Below, one piece after another: positions 18,034 through 26,303 of a stretch of 64,000 nucleotides of DNA. Numbering within the stretch: the stretch's first letter is position 1; every line of letters begins with the position of its first letter. Made by a program: the position numbers and the translations under genes. The notes under the pieces are model-generated. The model searched no databases, was not told the DNA's origin, and was given only the letters and a program-made list of their open reading frames with translations. The stretch spans positions 2,233,501-2,297,500 of the forward strand of contig NZ_CP037920.1 in the NCBI RefSeq assembly GCF_007748195.1, written 5' to 3'. Source of the stretch: Gimesia aquarii. Lineage in GTDB: Bacteria > Planctomycetota > Planctomycetia > Planctomycetales > Planctomycetaceae.

Positions 18034-18369
18034 ATGTTCATCGAATATACAAATATGATATTGATGATGAGCGCGATCCTGGGATGTCTATTCTGGGCAC
18101 TGCAGATAACGGAACCCTATTTTGCAGTAGTGCTATTTATAAGCAACTTATGGATCGTCTTAAAAACAGCTGTTAACTCTCAGAATCGTTCTCAGAATAT
18201 GGTATTTCATTTACTGGTTCTGATTCTGTTGTGTTTTACATTCTTTTATGCAGAAAAAACTTCAGAAACAAACTTGTTTTATCATGGACCATTTTCTGCT
18301 CCTGTTGTCGCAGTAATGCTTTTGATCCTGCTTCTATTAGATCTATTCAAATTAGCTCCAGAAAACTAA
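18034..18369 (+). CDS. Small membrane protein upstream of the prepilin-peptidase-like gene
   Basis: A 111-residue hydrophobic protein with three to four predicted membrane spans (roughly residues 8-25, 27-45, 58-72 and 88-106). It belongs to no family I recognise. It ends 10 bp before the prepilin-peptidase-like gene, so the two are probably one transcript. The start is not firmly set: the ATG lies behind CACGAG rather than a clear ribosome site. Confidence 0.5.
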   Translation: MFIEYTNMILMMSAILGCLFWALQITEPYFAVVLFISNLWIVLKTAVNSQNRSQNMVFHLLVLILLCFTFFYAEKTSETNLFYHGPFSAPVVAVMLLILLLLDLFKLAPEN

Positions 18370-18379
18370 CGATATCAAA

Positions 18380-19447
18380 ATGCATAACAGACCATCATTT
18401 CCGATGTTTAAGCTGTTAATATGGTCGTTATCTGTGTTATTGATCGTTTTTTTTCTGTTTCTTCCTACGATTGAATTTTTCTCTGAGGACTCGACACTAC
18501 AAAGCACGGCCTCGTCAAACGAGCTGGAAGATCAGTTTCTTTACGACCTGATTTTGTTGTATGTAACAAGTCTGTTTGCAACGGTCTCATTTTTTGCGCT
18601 CGGTGCAGCGGTTGGCAGCTATCTGAATGTCATTGTTTATCGCGTACCCAGGAACCTCCCTCTCACATTCAGTCGATCTTCATGTCCAGTATGTGGCTCA
18701 CCCATAAAACTCTCTGACAATATTCCCATCATAAGCTGGCTTCGTCTCAAGGGGCGATGCCGTGACTGCCAGGCGCCCATTAATATCCGATATCCATTGG
18801 TTGAGTTTTCTGTAGCAGCTATTTTTTTGATACTCTACTTTCGAGAACTCATTTCAGGTGGTGCGAATATTCCCTTTCGAGATCCTAATCTTTACAACGG
18901 TGTGCTTTGGATTCTGTTTTATACCAAATGGGATCTGGTCCGGCTGTACCTCTTGCACTGTTTCATGCTGACTTCCATCTTGGGCTGGGGGTTAATTAAT
19001 GCGGATGGCTTTCGCATCCCGATTTCTTCACTGCTGACATGTTTATGTATCGTATTCATCGCAATTCTGATCTGGCCGGACTTGATCCCCCTCAAATCGA
19101 ATCTTCATGCTGCGCAAGCTCCTCACCGAAGCGTTGTGCTGATTTCATCATTCTGCGGTGCCGTTTCCGGAGCGCTGATTGCTCCTGTACTCGTTTGGAT
19201 CATCAGAAAAACCGGGTTGTCAGATTTTACATACTCAAACTGTATCAACTATGCGTTCATTTTATGTGGAATGATCTATGGCTGGCAGGCAATGCTTACG
19301 ATTTCCCTCATGACTTTCATTTTGATTTTGCTGCAACAAATAAGCACGCGCCATTTTGAAATTCAGATCATGCGTTCTCCCGGCTACGCTGTTTTTCTGT
19401 CCGTCTTTGCCTTCCACTATTTCTGGCGATCTCTCACCTGGTTCTAA
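18380..19447 (+). CDS. Degenerate A24-type prepilin peptidase homologue
   Basis: A 355-residue membrane protein. Residues 75-150 match the N-terminal domain of type IV leader peptidases: GAAVGSYLNVIVYRVPRNLP, then the zinc pairs C102-x2-C105 and C127-x2-C130, then PINIRYPLVEF. The A24 catalytic domain should supply two membrane aspartates. One candidate remains (D209 in NADGFRIP), but the G-x-GD-x-K motif is replaced by GMIYGWQAM (297-305), with Trp where Asp is expected. It may thus be an inactive paralogue or act on something else. There is an extra hydrophobic segment at the N terminus. The gene pairs with a small membrane protein upstream and lies 0.7 kb before a DUF1559 prepilin-like gene. 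Confidence 0.75.
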   Translation: MHNRPSFPMFKLLIWSLSVLLIVFFLFLPTIEFFSEDSTLQSTASSNELEDQFLYDLILLYVTSLFATVSFFALGAAVGSYLNVIVYRVPRNLPLTFSRSSCPVCGSPIKLSDNIPIISWLRLKGRCRDCQAPINIRYPLVEFSVAAIFLILYFRELISGGANIPFRDPNLYNGVLWILFYTKWDLVRLYLLHCFMLTSILGWGLINADGFRIPISSLLTCLCIVFIAILIWPDLIPLKSNLHAAQAPHRSVVLISSFCGAVSGALIAPVLVWIIRKTGLSDFTYSNCINYAFILCGMIYGWQAMLTISLMTFILILLQQISTRHFEIQIMRSPGYAVFLSVFAFHYFWRSLTWF

Positions 19448-19635
19448 GTGCTTTTATTCATGTTCGTTTCGATTGTTGTTTATTGAGGGCACTGTTTAAG
19501 TTGGATTTGCTATTGGCAATCACAATTTTAGTACGACTCATTTATAGATTCCTGATCAATACGACGGTCCTTTGAATTGCAGCAACACTAGCGAAGATCA
19601 TTCTAGAAGACTGCAGTGTCATTGGTGAATAAAAT

Positions 19636-19842
19636 GTGGACGCAGAGCATGCGAGGGAAATACTTTTAAAATACGAGGGCCACTATGGAGATTGTCGTCA
19701 GGAACTCGTATTTATTGGAACTAAAATGGATGAGACAGAGATTCGAAAAGTATTGAATCAATGTCTACTTCAGGATTTGGAATGGATACAGGGGCCCGAC
19801 GTCTGGTCGACCTACACGGATCCATTTCAGATCAACGAATAG
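19636..19842 (+). CDS. CobW C-terminal-domain fragment, free-standing
   Basis: A 68-residue frame starting at GTG. It matches the last 60 or so residues of CobW/ZNG1-type GTPases: HYGDCRQELVFIGTKMDE, then EIRKVLNQCLLQD, then GPDVWSTYTDPF. The GTPase domain (GxxGxGKT, CxxC metal motif) is absent, and a stop codon lies two codons upstream. The upstream 190 bp show no trace of the missing part. It may be a true stand-alone metallochaperone-like domain or a gene remnant. The intact frame and good conservation favour some function. Confidence 0.55.
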   Translation: MDAEHAREILLKYEGHYGDCRQELVFIGTKMDETEIRKVLNQCLLQDLEWIQGPDVWSTYTDPFQINE

Positions 19843-20174
19843 ATGAATTCTGTCCTTTCGATCAAACAACTTGATTACTGGACTATCTCGAATAGTTCAC
19901 AAATCTTACTATAATTTTATTGCAATTCATTTGCTATATACTGTACTATACTGATGCATTAATTATGTGATTTGATCGATAAAGTAGAAATGGTGTCGCT
20001 ATTTTATATTGAGCGTCTATCAAATGTGTTCTCTATCAGGCTCTTCTTCGGATGAGGTGATGGTGAAAATTACTAGATGGTGACACTCTTCATCTGCATG
20101 GAGTCGAGATCCTTTCATAATCTCGACACGTGCGAGAAAAACTTTGATTTTTTATCTAACGCGGGCATAAAGAA
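19843..20174. other. Leader region of the DUF1559 gene with a stem-loop
   Basis: About 330 bp, AT-rich at 19900-20010. A perfect 8-bp stem (GTCGAGAT at 20103-20110, ATCTCGAC at 20120-20127, 9-nt loop) lies 48 bp before the start codon and could act on mRNA or as a binding site. No gene is supported. Confidence 0.4.
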
Positions 20175-21395
20175 ATGCAGACAAATCGACCTGAAACTAA
20201 AACAGGCTGCCGTGGATTAACCGTAGTCGAGTTGCTTGTTGCCATAACCATCATGTCAATCTTAATTGCATTACTGTTACCGGCTGTGCAACAGGCGAGA
20301 GAAGCTGCGCGTAGAGCAAGTTGTGCAAATCATTTGAAGCAGCTGGGGCTGGGCATGCATTTGTATTCGAAATCTCACGGGTGTTTTCCACCTGGATACA
20401 CAGCAGAGTTAAGTCAGGATCAATATACCAAAAGCTGGGCATGGGGTGCGTTCCTGTTACCTTATCTGGAAAAACAATCTCTTTACGATACCATCAATCT
20501 TGAGAAGCAATCCCTGACTGAATCGGTTGTAGACCCAAATATGATACGCTTCTACCAGACGGAGTTATCGATTTTCTTGTGTCCCTCCGATTCCGGTTCT
20601 TTTCTTTCTCATTCCTATCGGCAATTGTTGGTTCCACAATATCTCACGCAGACAAAGCCAGAATCAATGAAAGGTCCAAACGTTGATGTTTCTTCCCAAT
20701 TCATGTGGGTATTTCTTACCCCTTCTGTAGTCCGTGGATTTTCTGGAATGTCAGTAATTGCTCATGCCCGTCCACCCATACCTTTTCCTATACCAAAACC
20801 AAGACGAAAGCCAAAACCATCCCCTTTTCCAGTTCCTGACCCAACAGATGATACAGAACCGGAACCGACTCCCGATCCTCCCCCTGTGACGACTATGCCG
20901 ATCAAAATTGGTAAATCAAGTTATGTCGGTTCGCTGGGAAGCGCCTGGAAACCAAATCAAAGTGACTGGTCTGACGAAGACTTTAAAGGAAACGGTGTGT
21001 TGGGTCGTAACACTCGAGTGACCTGGAAACATATCACCGATGGAACCAGTAATACGTTTGTTCTAGGTGAGCGAAGCTGGAAAAATTATGCCGCTGTCTG
21101 GCCAGGAGTCAACTCAGTCAATGATTGTGGCTTTATTGATAATCAGATGGTGTTAGGCACGGCATTTTATCCCCTCAATCAACGAAGCGTGTCGGTCAAT
21201 ATTGACTGTGATGGAACGGGGTCTGCCAATTTCAGCAGTCATCACCCGGGGGGAGCAAATTTTCTGTTCGCTGACGGCTCGGTTCATTTCCTGTCTGACA
21301 AAGTAGATTTTCGAAACTCAGATTCTTCTCACCAGTCAGGGCTGTTTCAACGGCTGGCCCACCGTAGTGACGGAGAAATTACTGGTGAATTCTAA
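20175..21395 (+). CDS. DUF1559 protein with prepilin-type N-terminal leader
   Basis: A 406-residue member of the large planctomycete family with a type IV pilin-like N terminus. The leader is cut at G14-L15 (GCRG-LTVVELL), leaving Glu at +5 of the mature protein (E19) and a hydrophobic helix ending LLLPAVQQAREAARR. Family marks follow: CANHLKQLGLGMHLY, CFPPG, and the C-terminal FADGSVHFLSD motif preceded by SSHHPGGANF. Unusual is a proline/lysine-rich insert at about residues 200-240 with repeated Pro-x-Pro. Such proteins are secretion pseudopilin-like, but their role is unknown. A His-rich lipoprotein gene follows 22 bp later. Confidence 0.92.
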   Translation: MQTNRPETKTGCRGLTVVELLVAITIMSILIALLLPAVQQAREAARRASCANHLKQLGLGMHLYSKSHGCFPPGYTAELSQDQYTKSWAWGAFLLPYLEKQSLYDTINLEKQSLTESVVDPNMIRFYQTELSIFLCPSDSGSFLSHSYRQLLVPQYLTQTKPESMKGPNVDVSSQFMWVFLTPSVVRGFSGMSVIAHARPPIPFPIPKPRRKPKPSPFPVPDPTDDTEPEPTPDPPPVTTMPIKIGKSSYVGSLGSAWKPNQSDWSDEDFKGNGVLGRNTRVTWKHITDGTSNTFVLGERSWKNYAAVWPGVNSVNDCGFIDNQMVLGTAFYPLNQRSVSVNIDCDGTGSANFSSHHPGGANFLFADGSVHFLSDKVDFRNSDSSHQSGLFQRLAHRSDGEITGEF

Positions 21396-21417
21396 ATATA
21401 CTATCTTGAAAACGATC

Positions 21418-21939
21418 ATGAAAAAAATTCATTCAATGCAAACAGTTCCAACAAATTGGGTCTATTTGCTGGTGTTGACATGTATCACTACCGCCTGTAG
21501 CCAGGAATTGGAAGAGACGAGTTCGCTTAAACCTCACACAGATCATAAACATCACACACATCACGAACACCATAGACACATCATCCAGCTACCTAAAAAC
21601 AGTGGTGTTGAGTTAGAATTTTTATCCAGCGGTAAGAGAAATCAAATTGAAATTCATGTCATTGATGCGAAAACCCACAAGCCTTATTCGATAGACTCTG
21701 AAAACATTCAGGCAACCTTTCATACCGGTGACCAGGATATTCCTGTCATTTTTGTTGCATCTCCATTGGAAGGAGATCCAGATTCCCAATCCTCAAGATT
21801 TGTGCTTCCTTTTGAAGAACTGCCTCAGCAACTCAAATTACTCAATGATTTTCAGGTCACTTTAACTCTTGAACTTGACGGTAAGTCGGTTACAGGAACG
21901 TTGGATCATAAAAACGACCATCAACATCACCACGAGTAA
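21418..21939 (+). CDS. Histidine-rich lipoprotein
   Basis: A predicted exported lipoprotein of about 173 residues. The ATG at 21418 opens a signal peptide that ends in the lipobox-like TCITTAC. The mature protein begins with a His cluster (HTDHKHHTHHEHHRHI, nine His in sixteen residues) and ends in another (DHKNDHQHHHE). The middle is a beta-rich stretch (GVELEFLSSGKRNQIEIHV, VTLTLELDGKSVTG). The His ends suggest zinc, copper or nickel binding at the cell surface; that is inference from composition only. An upstream ATG at 21367 would overlap the DUF1559 gene and add a non-signal tail, so I do not use it. Confidence 0.65.
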   Translation: MKKIHSMQTVPTNWVYLLVLTCITTACSQELEETSSLKPHTDHKHHTHHEHHRHIIQLPKNSGVELEFLSSGKRNQIEIHVIDAKTHKPYSIDSENIQATFHTGDQDIPVIFVASPLEGDPDSQSSRFVLPFEELPQQLKLLNDFQVTLTLELDGKSVTGTLDHKNDHQHHHE

Positions 21940-21983
21940 ACATGAGTAAAGAGAAAAAAGCCTGAGCACAAGTGATGGTTACG

Positions 21984-22040
21984 ATCTCGGCAGCGTCACT
22001 GTAGTTCGTGCTTTTCGTGAATTTCGTGGTAGTAAAAACC
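21984..22040 (-). repeat. 9-mer CACGAAA repeat array, copy B
   Basis: On the minus strand it reads ACCACGAAA-TTCACGAAA-AGCACGAAC, then a tail containing GACGCTGCCGA that it shares with copy A. It fills the gap between two convergent genes and abuts the stop codon of the M20 dipeptidase gene. Confidence 0.7.
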
Positions 22041-23414
22041 TCAAACAGTTACACCCGCCAGTTCATGCCAGAGCAGGGCACTGGCTAACGTTCCCTGGCG
22101 GAAAGCTTCGAGGGCAAAGCGTTCGTTCGGGCTATGCAGGTTGTCCGTGTTCTGGCCCCAGCCGAGTAACAGAGTTTCCACGCCGACAACGGTTTGGAAC
22201 GTTTCGACAACGGGAATCGAACCCCCTTCGCGGATCATTACTGGAGCCGCGCCGAACGATTGCTCAATCGCCGTTTTGGCGGCGCTCATATACGGGCTGT
22301 TGAAGTCGAAGACCAGCGCGTTACATCCATGGAAATCAACAAACTCCATCGTCAAGCCGGTCGGTAACTGCGCTCGCAAGTATTGCTCCAGCGCTTTGGT
22401 GAGTGCCACCGGATCCTGACCGGGAACCAGACGGCAACTGATTTTGACCCGCGATTCCGCAGGCACAATGGTTTTCGGGCCTTCTCCCGTGTAACCGGAG
22501 ATCATGCCGTTCACATCACAGGTTGGCCGGGCCCAGCGACGCTCTAACGTGGAAAAGTCTGCTTCTCCGCTGACGGCATTCACACCGAGGTCGCTCATGA
22601 ACTTTGCTTCATCAAAGGGCAGAGCCGCAAACTGCGCACGTTCTTCCGGTTGTAATTCGATCACGCCGTCATAAAAGCCAGGAATCTGTACTCGCCCCTC
22701 ATTATCATGCAGGGCGGCGATCATTTTAGCTAAGCCGTTTCCGGGGTTCATCACCGCCCCACCAAACACACCGCTATGCAAGTCCTGACTTGGACCCTGC
22801 ACAATCACTTCGCAAGCCAGAATGCCACGCAAGCCATACGTAATCGCGGGAATGCCCGGTGCATACTGACTGGTATCACTGACGACAGCGATATCGCAGG
22901 TGACCAGATCCTTGTTCTCTTCCAGAAAGCGATCCAGATTGTCGCTGCCCACTTCTTCTTCGCCTTCAATGACAAAGACGACATTCACCGGCAGTTCGCC
23001 GTGGGTTTTCATCCACGCTTCGACCGATTTAATGTGTGTATACATCTGCCCTTTATCATCCGTGGCACCACGGGCGTAAATGTGACCATCTCGGATGTCG
23101 GGTTCAAAGGGGGGCGTAATCCATTGATCCAATGGATCGGGTGGCTGCACATCGTAATGCCCGTAAACTAGAACGGTCGGCTTTCCCTCGGCTTTTTTCC
23201 AGGCACCGTACACAATTGGATGCCCGGCTGTTTCGATGATTTGGCTTTCAATACCCGCTTTTTCAAGTTGTTTCAGCACAAACTCGGCGCCGCGCCTTGT
23301 TTCGGAATTGAGAGTCGAATCGGCACTCACGCTGGGGATTTTTAAAAAATCTGTGAGTTCCTTCACAAAACGATCTTGATGTTGTTCTAAATAACTGCGA
23401 ACTTGCTCAACCAT
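22041..23414 (-). CDS. M20-family metallo-dipeptidase
   Basis: Zinc peptidase of the M20 (CNDP/PepV/DapE-like) clan that cleaves dipeptides. The 457-residue protein has the first metal motif YGHYDVQPPDP (H86, D88) and the bridging aspartate in GATDDKGQ (about D119). The catalytic and metal glutamates are in EGEEEVGS (about E152/E153), and a further metal aspartate lies in VVSDTSQY. The dimerisation domain lies roughly at 200-320, and the late motif REGGSIPVV is present. Size and motifs fit cytosolic non-specific dipeptidase-like enzymes. No signal peptide. It is divergent from lhgO. Confidence 0.9.
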   Translation of the reverse strand: MVEQVRSYLEQHQDRFVKELTDFLKIPSVSADSTLNSETRRGAEFVLKQLEKAGIESQIIETAGHPIVYGAWKKAEGKPTVLVYGHYDVQPPDPLDQWITPPFEPDIRDGHIYARGATDDKGQMYTHIKSVEAWMKTHGELPVNVVFVIEGEEEVGSDNLDRFLEENKDLVTCDIAVVSDTSQYAPGIPAITYGLRGILACEVIVQGPSQDLHSGVFGGAVMNPGNGLAKMIAALHDNEGRVQIPGFYDGVIELQPEERAQFAALPFDEAKFMSDLGVNAVSGEADFSTLERRWARPTCDVNGMISGYTGEGPKTIVPAESRVKISCRLVPGQDPVALTKALEQYLRAQLPTGLTMEFVDFHGCNALVFDFNSPYMSAAKTAIEQSFGAAPVMIREGGSIPVVETFQTVVGVETLLLGWGQNTDNLHSPNERFALEAFRQGTLASALLWHELAGVTV

Positions 23415-23537
23415 TGTTTTCCTGCCGCCTTGATCCTGCTAAGTTATGATGTCAATGAAGGTGAGAGAGACCCAGATTGAAGTTGTTGTATTGTGGAGTA
23501 TAAGAGTCTGCTTTCCATTTGAGTATAGAAGTCATCC

Positions 23538-24734
23538 ATGAAAACAGTAGATGTAGCAATAATTGGCGGCGGCATTATCGGATTAGCCACCGGTTGGAGG
23601 ATCTCACAACGCTTTCCTGACAAATCCATCCTGGTTCTCGAAAAAGAAACCCAGGTTGCCCAGCATCAGACGGGACACAATTCCGGCGTGCTGCATTCGG
23701 GCATCTATTATAAACCCGGGTCATTAAGGGCCACCAACTGTCGTGAAGGCAAAGAAGAGATGGAAGCCTTCTGCGATGCCGAAGAAATCGCCTGGGAAAA
23801 ATGTGGTAAGGTGATTGTCGCCGTCGATGAAAGTGAACTCTCCTCCCTTAACAACATCTTTGACCGCGGTCAGCAAAACGGCGTGACCTGTGAAATGATC
23901 GGTGAGGAACGGCTCAAAGAACTGGAACCCCATGTCGCAGGCATCAGAGGAATCCATGTACCGGAAACCGGCATCGTCGACTATAAACAGGTCGCTGTCC
24001 GACTGGCAGAACGGATTCAGGAAAAAGACAATCAGGTAGAGACCACTGCCGAGGTGACAGGCATTCGGCATCACGCCGACTATATCACGATTCAGACCGA
24101 ACTGGCAGAGTATTCTGCGAAGCACGTCATCAACTGTGGTGGCCTGTTCAGCGATCGCGTGGCCCGCATGGGTGGCGCGCGGCCTGATTCCAAAATTGTT
24201 CCTTTTCGCGGTGAGTATTATGTGCTTAAACCACAGGCGCAACACTTGTGTCGTGCTTTGATTTATCCCGTTCCGAATCCTGAATTTCCTTTCCTCGGCG
24301 TGCATTTTACAAAGATGATTCACGGCGGCGTCGAATGTGGCCCCAACGCGGTCTGGGCATTTGCCCGTGAAGGTTATTCAAATAGGCATATCAATTTCCG
24401 TGACATGTTTGAATCAGCCACCTATCCGGGTTTTCTGAAGATGGCGTTCAAATACTGGAGGACGGGCGTCAAAGAAATGTGGCGTTCGCTCAGCAAATCT
24501 GCGTTCGTTAAAGAACTACAACATCTGATCCCCGAAATCAAAGCCGAGGATCTGGAAACCGCTCCCGCAGGTGTTCGCGCACAAGCTTTGGGGCCAGATG
24601 GGAATATCATTGACGACTTTCTCATCGATGAATCCGACCGCATGATTAACGTGTTGAACGCTCCCTCACCAGCCGCTACGTCTTCATTAAGAATCGGTTC
24701 GCTGGTCACTGATCGGCTCGCAGCTCATTTTTAG
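23538..24734 (+). CDS. lhgO: L-2-hydroxyglutarate oxidase
   Basis: FAD-dependent oxidase that converts L-2-hydroxyglutarate to 2-oxoglutarate. The 398-residue protein begins with the dinucleotide motif AIIGGGIIGLATGWRIS and has the family block HNSGVLHSGIYYKPGSLRA. It also has GKVIVAVDESEL, VPFRGEYYVL, FPFLGVHFTKMIHGGVECGPNAV and the C-terminal PAGVRAQALGPDG ... APSPAATSSLRIG. Length and motifs match LhgO/YgaF. A glycosyltransferase starts 23 bp after it, but a functional link is not obvious. Confidence 0.93.
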   Translation: MKTVDVAIIGGGIIGLATGWRISQRFPDKSILVLEKETQVAQHQTGHNSGVLHSGIYYKPGSLRATNCREGKEEMEAFCDAEEIAWEKCGKVIVAVDESELSSLNNIFDRGQQNGVTCEMIGEERLKELEPHVAGIRGIHVPETGIVDYKQVAVRLAERIQEKDNQVETTAEVTGIRHHADYITIQTELAEYSAKHVINCGGLFSDRVARMGGARPDSKIVPFRGEYYVLKPQAQHLCRALIYPVPNPEFPFLGVHFTKMIHGGVECGPNAVWAFAREGYSNRHINFRDMFESATYPGFLKMAFKYWRTGVKEMWRSLSKSAFVKELQHLIPEIKAEDLETAPAGVRAQALGPDGNIIDDFLIDESDRMINVLNAPSPAATSSLRIGSLVTDRLAAHF

Positions 24735-24757
24735 CACAAAGAACAAGGCAACGCCTG

Positions 24758-25933
24758 ATGCAAGCATCGTTCATCACATTCTGGGGCTGGGCTACCGTCG
24801 TATTCTGGTCCGTGTTACTTGTGCCATCGATTGTGATGATGGTGCGCAAGCGTTTATCTCGCTGCGTCGCTCAGACCGAAGCTCCCGAAACCTGGCCGCT
24901 GATTTCCGTGATTGTGCCCGCCAAAGACGAAGCGGAAACCATCGAAGTCACACTCAACTCGCTCTTGGCCACCGATTATCCCCGCCTCGAAATTATCGCC
25001 GTCAATGATCGTTCGACAGACGAAACCGGCGCGATTATGGAGCGTGTCGCAGCGAAAGTAGCAGCGCAGGAACAAATTTCCATGCAGGTCCTCCAGATTG
25101 AAGAGCTGCCGTCCGATTGGCTGGGAAAATCACACGCCATGCATCAGGGAGCGAAAATCGCGAAGGGGGACTTATTGCTGTTTACCGATGGCGATATCGT
25201 CTTCGATCCGCAGGCGATCACGAACGCCACGCAAATCTTTCTGCACAAGCAACTCGATCATCTCTGTTTGATTCCCCAATTAGCACGTGGAGGAATCATT
25301 GAATCCGCGTTTGTAACGTATTTTGGTTTTCTGTTAGCAGCAGGCACATATCTCTGGCTGGTCCCCTCACGATGGCAGCACGTTTATATTGGCGTGGGGG
25401 CGTTTAATCTCATCCGCACTTCGGTTTACAATCGCATTGGAGGCTTTGAAACCATTCGGCTCGATGTGATCGATGACATCAAGCTTGGAAAGCTGGTCAA
25501 ACAGCATCAGTTCAAACAGGATTTCTATCTGGGCATCAAAGAGCTCAAAGTCCGCTGGCAACCCTCGGCCTGGGGAGTCATCACAGGGGTCGAAAAGAAC
25601 GCGTTCGCTTCCCTCAATTATTCATTGAAACGTCTGACAGCAGTCACATCACTCTACGTCTTGTTGTTTTTCATCCCGTTTGTTATGCCCTTCCTGTTTC
25701 CGATCGCTCAGACCGCCGGCTTTGTTGTAGCTCTGTTCCTCTTACATCTCAGCTACGCCACATTGGGGAGTCTGTTTCGTTCAGGAATCCGTATCACCCC
25801 GTTCCTGCTCTACGCCTCGCTGGCACTTACATTCGCTTTCTGGCGCTCCGCCTGGATCACCCTCAAAAACGGCGGCGTCAAATGGCGCGATACGGTCTAC
25901 CCGCTCGATGTCCTAAAAAAACACTTATACTAA
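24758..25933 (+). CDS. Membrane glycosyltransferase family 2 (HpnB-like)
   Basis: A 391-residue GT-A glycosyltransferase. An N-terminal membrane anchor (about 8-28) precedes the catalytic domain with VIVPAKDEAETIEVTLNSLL, the nucleotide-binding VNDRSTDET, and the metal motif D144-G-D146 in FTDGDIVFD. Later come RTSVYNRIGGF and DVIDDIKLG, the acceptor-side ED-like motif replaced here by DD. Two or three membrane spans follow at about 300-375. The layout matches HpnB, the hopanoid-associated glycosyltransferase, but no hopanoid gene is nearby, so the acceptor is unknown. A decayed copy of its 3' end lies at 29288-29438. Confidence 0.85.
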   Translation: MQASFITFWGWATVVFWSVLLVPSIVMMVRKRLSRCVAQTEAPETWPLISVIVPAKDEAETIEVTLNSLLATDYPRLEIIAVNDRSTDETGAIMERVAAKVAAQEQISMQVLQIEELPSDWLGKSHAMHQGAKIAKGDLLLFTDGDIVFDPQAITNATQIFLHKQLDHLCLIPQLARGGIIESAFVTYFGFLLAAGTYLWLVPSRWQHVYIGVGAFNLIRTSVYNRIGGFETIRLDVIDDIKLGKLVKQHQFKQDFYLGIKELKVRWQPSAWGVITGVEKNAFASLNYSLKRLTAVTSLYVLLFFIPFVMPFLFPIAQTAGFVVALFLLHLSYATLGSLFRSGIRITPFLLYASLALTFAFWRSAWITLKNGGVKWRDTVYPLDVLKKHLY

Positions 25934-25942
25934 AAGCTCAAA

Positions 25943-25981
25943 TATTTCGTGTCGTTCGTGTTTTTCGTGGTAGTAAAGAAG
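25943..25981 (-). repeat. 9-mer CACGAAA repeat array, copy C
   Basis: On the minus strand ACCACGAAA-AACACGAAC-GACACGAAA, the cleanest three-unit array in the window. It lies between the convergent glycosyltransferase and Lacal_2735 genes, 10 bp from the latter's stop. Confidence 0.7.
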
Positions 25982-25991
25982 CGGTAGCGAA

Positions 25992-26180
25992 TTAATCAGA
26001 ATTCTTTTCAACCGTTTCTGCAAGACGATCAATTTCCTGCAAGATCGTTTCGGCTTCTGCCATCAAAGACGCATAGCCCTGAATGTTCCCATTCCGCTGT
26101 GCATCACGCGCCTGCTCCAGCTTCGCCGCGTATTGTGATTCTAATTTCTTTTTGGGATCGCCGCGAAACCAGCCAAACAT
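25992..26180 (-). CDS. Lacal_2735-family small helical protein
   Basis: A 62-residue protein. It begins MFGWFRGDPKKKLESQYAAK and continues as one long amphipathic helix ending LQEIDRLAETVEKNSD. This is the pattern of the Lacal_2735/DUF6435 family (MFG-[WL]-F, basic stretch, E/A-rich helix), which has no known function. It converges on the glycosyltransferase gene with the repeat in between. The same junction occurs again in decayed form at 29.3-29.6 kb. Confidence 0.75.
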   Translation of the reverse strand: MFGWFRGDPKKKLESQYAAKLEQARDAQRNGNIQGYASLMAEAETILQEIDRLAETVEKNSD

Positions 26181-26303
26181 CGTTCAGGTCCTCTAAAAAA
26201 CGTACAGATTATGGTGTCCTGAAGTACTATAGTCGTTCGGCTCCGGTTGGCAATTTTATTTATTGGATTCATGAGGTGAATCGAGTGTTTCTCTGCGCAA
26301 AGC

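Noticed and set aside
17931..18176. 81-codon frame overlapping the small membrane protein
   Set aside because: The overlapping frame encodes a plausible membrane protein and continues toward the next gene; this one looks random.
23724..24323. 199-codon minus-strand frame
   Set aside because: Antisense to lhgO and without recognisable sequence.
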